From Auricularia sp. M13 (taxonomy: Eukaryota; Basidiomycota; Agaricomycetes; Auriculariales; Auriculariaceae): a stretch of 64,000 nt of DNA. The translations under genes and the position numbers were made by a program. Location of the stretch: NCBI GenBank assembly GCA_037042915.1, contig CM073193.1:8866001-8930000 (forward strand), read 5' to 3'. The notes under the pieces are model-generated. The model worked only from the letters and a program-made list of their open reading frames with translations, made no database searches and had not been told where the DNA came from. Shown here in pieces: positions 46,790 to 57,856 of this stretch (within the stretch, counting starts at the first letter, position 1; every line of letters begins with the position of its first letter).

Positions 46790-46814
46790 CTTTTGTCCAG
46801 ATCGGCCCGTCATA
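46790..46814 (-). repeat. Right terminal inverted repeat
   Basis: On the plus strand CTTTTGTCCA + GAT + CGGCCCGTCATA. Reverse complement matches 6535-6559 at 22 of 25 positions. Confidence 0.72.
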
Positions 46815-46820
46815 AATAAC
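46815..46820 (+). repeat. Right target-site duplication AATAAC
   Basis: Identical to 6529-6534. Confidence 0.65.
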
Positions 46821-46869
46821 CCGTGTTCAACATTAATATACGACCTGAACCACGCCTACGATCCTATAA

Positions 46870-47076
46870 GAGCGCGATGAAAGCGCGCTCTGCACATCAA
46901 CCCGCTCCCTGGGTGATGCGGCAGCGGCCGTCCTTGACAGGCTAGAAGATGCGTCGGAACGGGTGGGAAAATGCGTCAAGGAGCTGAGAAAGAGGTTGAA
47001 GGCACCTCCAGGCAAAGATGCGGGCAAAGAGGTGGATGACTACGTATTCTTCGAGTCCAGTGATGAGGAATTTTGA
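46870..47076 (+). pseudogene. 3' end of a gene truncated at the element's right edge
   Basis: An open frame reads LGDAAAAVLDRLEDASERVG, then KELRKRLKAPPGKDAGKE, and ends with an acidic tail DDYVFFESSDEEF and stop at 47074. It has the look of a real C-terminus (coiled coil, then acidic tail). The frame is closed upstream by TAA at 46866, about 50 bp from the proposed insertion site. No matching upstream exon is recognised left of 6529. The 5' part may have been lost or separated by the insertion. Confidence 0.45.
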
Positions 47077-47219
47077 TAGTGCCATAAATTTATACAATTA
47101 TTTGTTCATTGGTTATATACTGCCTTGATTTAGCAATTTTACTGCGGTAAACAGCACCAATTCCGTGCGGACGTGCAGTTTCGCGCGCAGCGGAGATAAC
47201 GGATTTGATATCGGAAAAT

Positions 47220-47323
47220 CCCGATGTCCCATCCCCATATGGGGGCCGTTTTGCGGATTTCAAACCCCCCCATATGGGGCCGCCCGCCGGATGAGACCTC
47301 AGATGGAATAATCCGGGGGCCTG
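47220..47323 (-). repeat. C-rich repeat, inverted relative to 6223-6362
   Basis: Contains CCCCATATGGGG-type palindromes twice, then, on the minus strand, CAGGCCCCCGGATTATTCC (47323-47305). Confidence 0.6.
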
Positions 47324-50300
47324 GGTGTACTGCCGGAGACCGCGTTCTGGCCCGACAATCCTGCATAAAATCTTCGGCAACGAGTCGGAGGCCCGCCAGA
47401 TACAAATCATCACGGTGCCGTTCATCCCGAGCGTGTGAGGCCGGCACCCACACTTGTAGGCATGTGAGGGTAAATCAAGCGGGAATATGTGTAGATGAAT
47501 GCGTGTGTCGTTAGCCCTGCAAATTTCGATGAACAACATTCCCGACTGTCCGATCACGGCGGCCGACAGACGCGTGCGTAATTCGATAGGGCAGGAGGAA
47601 ACCCGCTGACTCTGTCTGCGGCAGCCCTGCAAGGTCGATATACGAGAAAAGGCGCGGCAACGTCAGATGTGCCTCGACCCCGCCGTGTTTCACGATCGGG
47701 GAGGAATGAATGGACGGCCATCGTTCACACGGCGCTGTTTCCCTGGGAGCATATTACACGCAAGCATGGCGGCCTAATCGGAACGCCTTGATGACGCCCA
47801 ATATCGCTCGTCGGGACTCCTGGGCGAGCCTCGTGCCCAGGACAACGACGAAGACAGCAATGAACCAAGCATGACTTCATCCCGTGATGAGCCCTCCCGG
47901 GTGGCCATTTGGGGACCCGCAAGCAGCCAAGACGATAAGGCAGCGCGCAGGGTCGTGGGCTACCCCGAAAGAAGGCGGTTGTGCCAAGTGGCGCCTGAGT
48001 TGGCGCGTTGCATTGTAGAGCGGGTTCATGTCTTCCGTCGGCTACCCCCGACTTTTTTTCACCTTGATCTTGACCGCTTGGCTTATCGCAGTGCTACCAA
48101 TGGCGTCCCTTGCACGCGCTGCAATACGCCATTATATCCCGCTGAGCCCCTCTGGAACACCGCCTGGGCTGCACCCCAAAACTTGCGCAAACACCCTGCC
48201 GACGGCGGCAGCTGTCTCGGCCCAAGCATCCCTCTGCATTGTCCAACAAGCCGCCCTCCAAGCTCCTGATCTCGCGTCTACGTCCAATGCCGTCTTTACT
48301 TGGCTGCACCGCTCTTACTGCGGGCTGCTCAACATTGCTGACCTCTCTGGACGGCGAACGGGACGCTTGGTGTCATCATGACTATTTCCGCGACAGTCAA
48401 CACATACCTCATTCTTTCTTCTCACGCGGAGCGGCTGATTGCATTGCCACGGTTCTACATACTGGCATCGTATTCAACGTCATTCTGGCTGGCCCTGGAC
48501 ACTTTCCTCTTCCTTTCGATCATCTCTTGGACCGACTGCGAGTAAGACGCTGGGATCCACGGGCCCAATTGTAGCGACACTGGCAGCGTGCTACGGACTC
48601 AAGGCATGCATCTGCGAGTTCCTCGGCACTCTTGCGGGTCTCCTTTCAATCACTGACATGCGCAATGGGCAACTGACTGCAACAATGTGGCTCTGGGATC
48701 ACCGGATTGCACTCGTGTATCGTTCGTATCACACTTGGAGGTATACTCTATCTATGGGCTCGAACTGAAAAGAACTGCTGCTCTAGCGCTCGGCGAAGTC
48801 CGTGGTGCGCGCCCCCTACGCCTCGTGACTAGTCGTGAAGAGCGCTCCGTCGTATTGAAGGAGGACATTAGAGGAGCTAGGGTGCTCAGCGCCATCGGCA
48901 ACCTGAGATTCCGCGACCTGGTAGACGTACGATAGTGCCGGGTCGATCGATATCACAGTATAACGAACAGTACCACTAAAACGCCTCTGAGTCATGCGAG
49001 GGGTGCATTCAAAAGATTGGGACCTCACCTAAAGACGGGACGAAACAATTCATCCTGGACCCGAGAACTCGTTAGTGTTTGCGCGCTGCACACGTAAAAC
49101 ACGGAGCGCGCACATCAAACTCGAAGACCAGCGCCCCGTTGAGAAACCGGGGCGATTCGAACAGTTCTCTGTGCGGGGCATGATCTTTGCCCTCGTTTCC
49201 GAAGTGTTCAGTGCCCCTCGGAGGCCGCTTCACATTGTTGCAGCTTCCCGGGTCGGCACCCACTGACCCTGATTCGCGTTCCCGTTTTAGTATGCAGTGC
49301 GCAGGATGCAGAGTCTTACGAGTGCCCGCAGTCTCCGTGCGTTTCGCGCTGTCGAAGCGCGGGGGCGGCGTTGAAGTAGGGACGACCGCTGCCTGGCAGA
49401 CGATAGAAGCCAGCAATTGCTGGTATGTCCTGCAGCGGCCATCAGGAATGTCATGCTTGCACTGATGGACAGAGCAATTCAGGCGTGAATCGGACGCCCT
49501 ATACCCACGTGGCGTCGGCCTCGCTTCTGTCCCGCAGGTTCTCCGTGAAGAGCCTGAGCCGGACGGTGCGGATGCATGCGCGTTGACGGGCGCCATCCCA
49601 CGTGCTGGTGTCGATCTAGGTGAGCAAAGCATCACCAACGACGAGCTGAATCGCGCGGCTTACGATACGAATCTGTCACTCACGGCCAGCTCTGTGGGCG
49701 CAGTCACAAAAGCAATGCAGCATGGATTATGATCTCACCTTCAAATGTGCAGATAAACTTCCGCACCGGCCTGGCAACGTCCATCGTCCAGTACACCCTC
49801 GGCGTCGCCCGCGAGAGCCCGGATGATGGCGACCAGTAATCCAGCACAATGCTGTTCGGCGCGTGTTCATCATCATTTGTCGAGAGCGGTCGGCTGTGGT
49901 GCTGTAGCGGTGGTCTGCGAGAAACGAGCATAGCGGGGAATCTGAGGGTTTCCCGGCTGTGCGGCGCGAGAGCTTCCTTTTAAGCATCCGGTGCAAGCAA
50001 CGGCGCCATCGACCGGGTGCGCCCACGCGAAGACATAAACGACATAGCCGCCTGGGTTAGCTGATCGCTCGCAGAGCCAGGCCATCGCCCCATCCTCCGA
50101 GCCAATGGCATCCCGGGTGCCCATCTCCATCACGGGAGGGTCCCCGGGTGGGTGCAAAGCGAAAAGAAGGACCCAGCTGTCGCCGTCAGGAGGCTGATGT
50201 TTGCGTGAGGCCTGGCGAGCGAGCCGCACTGGGAGAACGCGACCGGTCTCAGTCGGATACTGGTAGCCGACTCGCCTGATTCAGCCTCCCCAATATCACA

Positions 50301-51319
50301 CCCATCGAGCGTCGCTCGCGGCTCGACGAACAACCCCCGACATTCCCACCCTGAAGCCGGCACAGAATCTCAGGACGGAAGATTTTGGGGCATGTTTGGC
50401 AGGATAAAGTCTATGGACGTCAACACTGCCAGTGAAAAGAACAACAACCACGCGTCATGCTGGCCCTCCATTAGGCCCGAGCCAGCTAGACGGCGCAGGC
50501 ATCTTGAGGACGGGACACGTTTGACGCCTACAAAACGCGAGTAGTGCCGGGATGTGTATGCACAAGCCACAGATCCACAGGCTTGGCGGGATTTCGTTTG
50601 CACGGATTTTGCTTGCGACCTGAAACGGAGAGGCGTAGATGCACCGCCGAAGATCCTATTCACTTGGTGGCATTGCATGCGCGCTAGACAGGCTCACCGC
50701 TCTGACGTAGGGTGGCTATCTTCAATACCTCATGATCTCCAACTTCGTAGCTAAGGACCGGCGCCGAACTGGACTGCCTTGGCCCTTGGGAAACAATATC
50801 TCATCCGTTGTAATGAGTAGCAATTCACTACTAAGTAGTGGAGCCTTCGGTGTATGATGCCGCAGAGTGTGATGATAGGAACGTCTGCGTTCCTCCAAAC
50901 CCGAAACTAATCAATCCAGTCCTTGGGAAATGAAAGCCGGTCTGCACAGTGACACTGAGACACACGTTTGCTTTGCCGACGCGGAGAGCGCGCGCCCAAA
51001 ATATACCAAGACCGGCCGAGACCTGTCGCTTTGCAAACGTGATAGATTCCGGCATGTCAGGCGGACTGCTGAAGGTGCGAATTCGGTCCCTGCAGCAGTC
51101 ATAAAGGAGGTATACCCCGCACCGAGGCTTGGCAATGGACCGCGTCATAAAGGGGCCCCGGCATACATGCAATCTAGACTGGTGCTCCCTACTTTGGCAC
51201 CGCCCGTTCGTTATCTTGCGCGTTTTCGGAAGGCGAGCACGCCCGTCGCGGAACAGCGCCCACTGCGACAGCACAGGTCAGTTAGATAGAACAAAGCCGT
51301 CAGTATACATGTCATCGAT
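47324..51319. other. Gene-poor stretch
   Basis: About 4 kb without a gene I can support. Plus-strand ORFs at 47871-48774 show a hydrophobic stretch (LFFTLILTAWLIAVLPMAS, about 48052-48108), and a minus-strand ORF at 49873-50229 has a protein-like run (AMAWLCERSANPGGYVVYVF). Neither has neighbours, splice structure or motifs that allow a call. Confidence 0.4.
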
Positions 51320-53777
51320 CTAGATCTCAGCCGACTGGCAATGCTTCTTGTGACCGTCGGCCCAGTCCTTTTTCTGGCTGTCAATCACAAAGTGGTCAGT
51401 TTTTCGCCGACGAGATGACAAAGCGCAGGGCATACCATGCTTGGTCGCAATACCGCGCCTTCCCGCACCGCGAGCACTTGCGAAGCGCGGCGCTCGCGCT
51501 CCCGCAGCTCGAGCAGCGGTAGAGCTCGACTTGGGAGGTATCCCACCGGCTCACGAACGTCTCAGCGTGCGAGTGCGAGTGACAGGAATCCGCCTCGAGC
51601 CAATCGTACAGTTCGTCGTGCTCCTCCGGCAGCTCGATCTTCGGCGTAGCGTCTTCGTGCTCGTGCTCCACTTCACTACTGAAGTGCTCGACAATGGCGC
51701 CCCACTCGGCGCACGCTGCGGCGTGGTGCTCCATGATAGTCTCGAAGGCAAGACGCTGGCCGATCGGCTCTGGCGGAGTGTACACCAGCCTCGATATCTC
51801 CTCTGCGATCTTCAGTCGGTCGAGTTTGGACTACATAGTTGTGTGACTCGGTGAGTGTTACAGTGATCGCAGAGCGCACCTTGATTTCACGCAAGTCCGC
51901 GCTGTAAGAAGGACCATCCCAGATAAAGGACGTGAGTATGAAGAGCGTGATCAGACGGTGCATGTTGGCCGAGTCTGGCGGCGCATCGCGAATGTAGGTC
52001 TTCGAATCGTCGTAGGCAATGCGCAGTAGTGCCGCTACCCGTTCCCAGGGCACTTTGTTGTACAACGCATCCCATACGCTGGAGGATGCGAGGTAGAACG
52101 ACCGTTCCGCGGAATTCATCAGCATGTTCAGTCGAACATAGCTGTCGTTGATGGGGAGCATCGTTCCCCGAGCACCCGGAAGGCGAAGACCGTCCTTCAC
52201 ACGCGCAAGGCCTTTACGAGCGAACTGAATCTGCTCCTCCGCGGTGTCGTCCTCCCCAACACTGAGAGCGTAATAGAAATAGAGCTCGTTCGGGTTACGC
52301 TCCAGTCCCTTGCGCGCGACAGCCCGGGCGCGGTCCCAGCGTCCGCGCTGCATATGACCCTTGATACGGAGGACATCCGCCATATCCAACGCAGAAACTT
52401 GAGAATTTCCGACAGGTATGGTCTTTTTGGCGCCCAGGCGTTCGAGCGCATCCGCGCAGTGCGGTAGACTGTCCTCGAAGCTCGTGAAGGGCAACATCGT
52501 CTGAACGATGGCTCCGTGCTCGTCCTGGAAGTAGCCTCGAGCGATAGAGCGCTCATGGCGCATGATGAGCGCGTACAGTGTAGTTCCTAGTTTCACGAGG
52601 TCACAATCCTGTGCCGCCTGCATGACGGCCTTCTGGAAGTCCAGGGTGGAGTTCAAGATCTGGTAGACGTCGCAGCGTGTCGGCCCGTAAGAAACCATGA
52701 CGTCGGAAATATGCCCCGGCCACTTAGCGCGCATGAGTTTCTGAGGATCGACCTCTCGGCTGATTTTGGTGGACGCGACGTGGAAGTGCAAGTTCATCAA
52801 AGAGAACAGCGCCGCAGTGCGAGTGTCGAGGTTCTTTGAATGCAGTAGAGCCACTACGAATCGAAGCGCGCGAGGATTGTCAAGAAAGAAGACGCGTAGA
52901 CTCTGTGTAGCATGAAGGAGGAAATCCTGCGCGTGACCTTTGGATGAGACGCTCGCGTTGGGATCGGCGAGGACATCCACAAAAGCATCGATCACACGAG
53001 CCCAAGGAAAGCTGCAGTTTCTCTTTTCCAGATGCTGGTGGTTGAGGTGACCCTCGAGGCAATGCGACAGCATACCCATGCAGGCGTCCACCAGCAGTTG
53101 ATCGTCTCGTGCAGAATTCAGCACATCGAGGACGGCAGCGGTCGCCTTCAGAGCAATCTTGGAGCGAGCTTCCTGACCACCGTTAGTGCTCATTGCTGCG
53201 AGAGCGCGCACAACCAGGCGCCTGCATGACGGGTTCTGCAACAACGGTACCAATTTGTCCAGGAGATCTGTTGTGATTAGAACTAGTACCACCCTGGTCC
53301 AAAGAAAGCACAAGACGTACCGTGCTTGATCAGTAGATCGCGCAGTTTAGCGTCCACGCACAACTTGCTCCAGATCACCACCAGTCCACCAGCAACGCGG
53401 TCGTCACCAGGATGAGCGGTATACAGCGCCGATAACTTCCGTTGAACGGCGTCAAAATCTTTATGCACTTGTTTCAACGCGCTGCGGGACTTGAGCTCTG
53501 TGTCAAGTCATCAAGTCGGAAGCGTTGGTAGGTCCGTATGTTTCGCACCAGGCAAATCGAGCGCCAGACATATCCGGTTGGCAGCTTCATAGGGCCCCGA
53601 AGCGTCGCTAAGGTCCAATGGAGCAGCCGGCACGCGAGGTCCTGATCTGGTTTTGGTCTTCTTCTTGCTGCCAGGGCCGGGCATGCTGTATTGTGAGTGC
53701 CACGAGACCAAGGAGGGTACGGTCGCGGCAGCTTCCGGTTCGCCACTTTCAGTAAGATCCTCTGCAAGCCGATCCAC
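51320..53777 (-). CDS. MYND-type zinc finger protein (copy 2)
   Basis: Five exons on the minus strand (53777-53549, 53497-53321, 53267-51880, 51830-51436, 51377-51320; 229+177+1388+395+58 nt) join in frame to 748 codons plus stop. All introns are GT-AG and 49-58 nt. The C-terminal MYND finger reads LYRCSSCG, CSRCGKARYCDQAC and QKKDWADGHKKHC, so all expected Cys/His ligands are present; copy 1 has HKKIC. The N-terminus is 36 residues longer overall than copy 1 and has a basic GSKKKTKTRSG stretch. The two copies lie in opposite orientation about 49 kb apart, with the 40-kb element between them. The start is the first ATG in frame; tRNA-Glu lies 123 bp upstream. Confidence 0.9.
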
Positions 53778-53899
53778 AGCTAGATTATGAAGAAGTCGAC
53801 GATGATGGCCATAGATTACAGAGTAGTATACACTACGTTGAACAACAATGTATTGCCTTTATATGGCATGAGAAATACATTAATGAGCAGTGAAACGTC

Positions 53900-53970
53900 T
53901 CCATCGTGGTCTAACGGTTATGATTCGCGTCTCTCACACGCGCGACCGGGGTTCGACTCCCCGCGATGGA
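53900..53970 (+). tRNA. tRNA-Glu(CTC)
   Basis: Acceptor arms TCCATCG and CGATGGA pair fully. D-arm GTCTAACGGTTATGAT. Anticodon stem CGCGT/ACGCG with loop CTCTCAC gives anticodon CTC. T-arm CGGGGTTCGACTCCCCG. No intron. A T-rich stretch (ATCTTTTGTTTT) follows, as expected for Pol III termination. Confidence 0.93.
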
Positions 53971-54070
53971 ATATCTTTTGTTTTCTCAGCCCCCTCCCTT
54001 CCCTTTTGTCATTGATTTGTCCTGACTCTAGTGACCGTAGGATAATAAAATATGTAACCATTGATAGCGC

Positions 54071-55466
54071 CTATGCATATAAGGGCGGAGCAGCGAGCAG
54101 TCCAACTATCTGGCGCAGTTCCGCCACCTCGGCACGCAATTCCTCGGTCTCGCTCTGCGAAGGAACTGGTCTGGTTTCTGCGGCGCTGGACGAGGACGTG
54201 TCGGTGGTTCCCGCCAATGAAGGTTTGGGACGCCGTTGCGTCGTTGCCACTGGTACTGCAGCCTGAGGAGAGGCGGGGTTTGATCCCACATCGACCAGAG
54301 GCAGCGAAGTTGACTCGTTTCCCGCGTTGTACGGACGAACTGGCCGGCGACGACAGCACCGCTGCCAGATGAAGGCTGCAGCGACCAGGGCGATGAAGGA
54401 CAGTGCACCCGCTACGGCCGCACCTGCAATCACCCCGGCATTCCCGCGCCTGTGGCTCGTGGGTAAGCTGGCAGATGCACCTCCTTGTGACTGCGATATG
54501 GCAGGCGTAGATGCTACCGCATGCCCGTCAGAATCCGCGGAGCTTCGGAGAACGCGGCGCTTACTCTCTCGAGATGTAACAGACGGCGTGGCAAGTGAGG
54601 GAGCGAGGGTCGGGCTTGTACTGGATCGTGGCTCGGAGGCAGATGATGATTCGCTGTGCTGCGGCGGGCGCTGCGAACTGCTGGTGACAATTCCCGACGA
54701 ACCGGAACCTGGCCCGAGGTGAGTACACACCGGAGGCGCGCAGCGGCACCGCAACGAACTGGGTGTCAATGAAGTCGGCGAAGAGGGGTCCGATGTGGCC
54801 GTATCTGCGAACTGTCTCAGTTGCGGCGACATCAGGCCGATGGCTCTACATGCCAGAGGGAGGTGCCGTCTCGTAACTATGTACGATACACTCAGATTCA
54901 GCCCTAGCATCTCCAGCGAGGATGCGTGCATTGACGAACCTGATGGATTGGATGCGAATCCACGCGCGGCCGCTCTCCGTATGACCTTGTCCCGGGCCCA
55001 CGAGCTTCAACGTCACAGAATGCTTCGTCGCTGGCAGGCCCTTCACGCATAGTGCGCATACCGAACCGACATGCGCAGCAGGGCTACAAACCGTCCTGGT
55101 GTAAGTACGTCTCGTCGCATAGTTGCCAGATCTACAGTATGCACCTGTAAGTGTCCAGCAATTTGCTGCCTCCATCGAGCGTCATGTTCACGAGGCCATA
55201 TGTGCTAAAGGTGCTCAGCTGCACGCTGAGTGCGATTCCTTGAATTCGGCGGCGTCAGGCGGTGAAGTGCGCCGATCTTGCATGGCGCACATACCTATAA
55301 AGTCGAACGACAGACTTTCGCCCGCAGTCGCCGTCCTGTCGAGCTGATCCCCCCATCGCGCGCTCCGCTTCAACGTCGGGCTCGCGATGTCGATCGAGAC
55401 GGTGTCGGTCGAGCATACTGTGAGATAGATACTGAGTGAAGCGAAAAGCAGGATCCGCGTGGGCAT
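54071..55466 (-). CDS. Single-pass membrane protein with secreted cysteine domain (copy A)
   Basis: Exon 1 (55466-55295) encodes a signal peptide (MPTRILLFASLSIYLTVCST) and SFDFIG. Exon 2 continues IALSVQLSTFSTYGLVNMTL to LLDTYR, and exon 3 has VCSPAAHVGSVCALCVKGLP and GPGQGHTESGRAWIRIQSI. A Ser/Thr-rich stalk leads to a membrane helix (GVIAGAAVAGALSFIALVAA, continuing AFIW), a basic stop-transfer (RCCRRRP) and a tail ending in a short coiled coil (ELRAEVAELRQIVGLL). It matches copy B at 57857-59083 part for part. The join between exon 3 and the stalk is uncertain: the expected frame meets a stop (54838-54840) unless a very short intron is removed. Its role is unknown; such proteins are common in mushrooms and look like surface receptors or wall sensors. 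Confidence 0.68.
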
Positions 55467-56115
55467 GTGGAGTGCCGGCCTCGACGCACGACGGGGAGAG
55501 GTGAGGGAGAGAGATATCGGCCGCTGAAGGGACTGCTGGAGGCGTAGCACGTTGCACAGCGTTGAGAATTCACTCAAGCGCTCCTGATGGGAACAAGGCC
55601 GCCTGACTGTTTGCTACAGCGTTATTGAAGCCGTTTCCAGAGAGCAATAGCGTAGCAATCTGCATCGCGCGTCAGCCCAGGTGAGGATGTCGTACACCAC
55701 ACGATTATTGCTGTAGTCCTACAGTCACTGATACCGTGAAGTTAAAATTAAACGATAAAGTTCGTGCTTGAGGCAATGCATCAGTTTCTGGGCATGGCCG
55801 CGTCAACAACAGGGTCTGCAAGTTGTGAGTGGTTGTTGGATCAGAACGAACCCGGTAGCAGTGATACGGGCGACTCACAAGCACAAATCCCCGCGGGCCA
55901 TAAAAGGAGCTTGTAGGAGCTTGTGGGGATGAGAGCCAGCGCCTCGCAAAAAAAGACCAACTCCCGATGCATGTCCTTCCGAGTCGTAGAAACCACTTGA
56001 GCGCGGACATTGATCAACGATCCAGACATTCAGAATCGTCGCGCTCGCAGCGCGTACACGTATCCATTAATCACAGACCGATAAATGTAAGCAATACATA
56101 CGCAATAAGTCTAAA
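55467..56115. other. Intergenic, no gene seen
   Basis: About 650 bp between copy A's start and the 3' end of the dehydrogenase gene, both on the minus strand. No supported ORF or RNA. Confidence 0.5.
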
Positions 56116-57206
56116 TCACTGTCCCCGAGGAATGTGCGCGAGCAGCCAGTCCCAGATCGCTTTGCGCGTCGCATCGTTCTGCGCGCCCGGTGCCGCGTCG
56201 AGCTTCTTGAGCTTGTCACTCCAGAATCCGCCGTCCCGCTCGACGAGCTTGCGCCCGTCGGGATTCGCGGCGAGGAAGAACGGAATCTCGACGTACTGCT
56301 CGACGGTCTTGCCGGCGAGTAGACCGCCAAGCCAGCCGAAGAAGCGCATCAGCGCGCCCTGGCCGCTGTTGGCCATCACGTTCGTCTTGACGATGCCCGG
56401 GAAGAGGTGCAGGTACTGTACGCCCGGCGAGGAGTCTTTTGCGAGTTCCTACTGCAGAGTCAGCACCGGTGAAGCAGGCTGGAGAAGATACACGTACTAT
56501 CCACGCCGCGTCAATGACCGTGGCGTCTCGCGCTCCTGTGGCCATCATCGTCGATATGGAGACACCCCCGCGCGCCTTGAGCTTCTCGAGCGTAATGTCG
56601 TTCGTGTCGAATGTCTTGCCGCCCATGCCCGCAATCGCAATAGCCACCGACGAGCGCTTGACGGTGTGGCGCAGCTCGTAGGCCAACACAATACGCGAGA
56701 GCACCTGGACAGCGAAGTGCGGGTCGATGCCCGGAACGTTGTCGTTCGGACCCGCCGCACCACCTGCCTTTGAGTGAGCAAAAGTATGCAACGAGCACGC
56801 CAGCCAAAGACAGCCTACCTTGCGTTTGAAAGAGATACGCGACGCCTGCCTCGCCCGCGGCAGCCTTGATCTCGCCTGCGACGCGCACGACATCGTCCAA
56901 GTTGCTCAGGTCTGCGATGAAATAGCGCGCGTCGGGTGCGCCGGCCTGCTTGAGTTGCTCAACGACGGCCTTGGCTGATCAACTGGGTCAGAGGTGCTGA
57001 GAGCTGGAATTAGCTTGTGGGTACGTACCGCGTTGCTCGTTGCGGACGACGATCCACACGTCGGCGTTGGCTTTGGCAAAACGCAACGCAAGGCCCAGTC
57101 CGATGCCTTGGGAGGCGCCGGCAATGACGGCAATGTCGCCCTTTGCGCTGACGGTCGCGTTCGACGAGGTGCTGTGTCCTGCGCCCATATTTAAGTTCAA
57201 GTTCAC
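56116..57206 (-). CDS. Short-chain dehydrogenase/reductase family protein
   Basis: A minus-strand gene with about four exons. The N-terminus has the Rossmann motif IAVIAGASQGIGLGLALRFA and then VWIVVRNEQR. After a 55-nt-scale intron it reads AKAVVEQLKQAGAPDARYFI then ADLSNLDDVV. Later parts include FAVQVLSRIVLAYELRH, SSVAIAIAGMGGK and YLHLFPGIVKTNVMANSG, ending LLAHIPRGQ at 56116. The cofactor end is typical of NAD(P)-dependent SDRs. The YxxxK catalytic pair is not visible after the SSVAIAIAG strand, where ISTMMATGARDATVIDAAW stands in its place. It may be a non-catalytic or divergent member. Start: MNLNLNMGAGHSTSS at 57206; the second Met is also possible. Confidence 0.78.
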
Positions 57207-57856
57207 GTCGGGGATTTGGTAGTAGTGCGAGTATGATGATCGGTCCTACGGCGCTGACCGCGCGCCTTTTATGGTGCGTATTCGCAAGCCTGCGCGAGGA
57301 CGCGCAAGACAACCGGGTGACGCGTCGCGCCGACCAGTGCTATGTCAGCAGATGTCAGCACTCCGCAGGATCATGATCATGTGCAAGAAGGATCCAAAAA
57401 GCTGTAATTCTCGACGTTTTGTATTTCACGGAGACCGTGAACTCTTTGTCGCTGTGCGTGTTCCAGTCAGTGCCTCCCGGGAGTCGCGCATCACAGTGAA
57501 TGATCAAATCCTATCAGGGAGGATTTTCCTTTCTTGGATTCGCGGCGCCGACGCGCTTCGGGCCTGCTTCGGGCTGTGCACGGATCGTTTTTGTGATCTA
57601 CATCCGTGCTCATGCTCGAGTGTAGACTTTCAGGTACCGTCTCAGATTATTGTTGGGTATTGATTAAGAATGGAACACTCGGTATTTGTGTGGGAAGCTG
57701 ATAGGCTGTCGCTGCAACGGTACGGCGAACGTTCAAGTTCAACTGGGTTCGACTTGTACCTGTCACGACGAAGACGTAAATGATCATCAATCTTCAACAA
57801 TCGGTTCGCTTTCCGAAAACGCAGCAGCTCCGCTTTGTGCCTTGTCCTTTCGCACC
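57207..57856. other. Divergent intergenic region
   Basis: 650 bp between the dehydrogenase (-) and membrane protein copy B (+). It should hold both promoters. No ORF of note. Confidence 0.5.

Larger units (their letters stand above)
6535..46814. mobile_element. Candidate 40.3-kb DNA transposon with TIRs and 6-bp TSD
   Basis: The left end, read inward from 6535, begins TATGGCGGGCCG, then three bases, then TGGACAAAAG. The right end, read inward from 46814 on the minus strand, begins TATGACGGGCCG, then three bases, then TGGACAAAAG. The match is 22 of 25. AATAAC lies directly outside both ends in direct orientation (6529-6534 and 46815-46820). Both inner flanks are rich in one short motif (GCAGGAAT/C or its complement). 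Inside are genes, decayed genes and pieces of other mobile elements. The mobilising enzyme is not identified: the KDZ and integrase genes seen are broken fragments. Two unrelated ends matching by chance is possible but needs TIR, TSD and subterminal motif to coincide. Confidence 0.7.

Noticed and set aside
6535-46814. Starship-type giant element
   Set aside because: Starships are known from Pezizomycotina, carry a DUF3435 tyrosine recombinase at one end and usually lack long TIRs. No such gene is seen, and the host looks basidiomycete.
47871-48774. Secreted or membrane protein gene
   Set aside because: Short overlapping ORFs in three frames; I could not join them with convincing introns.
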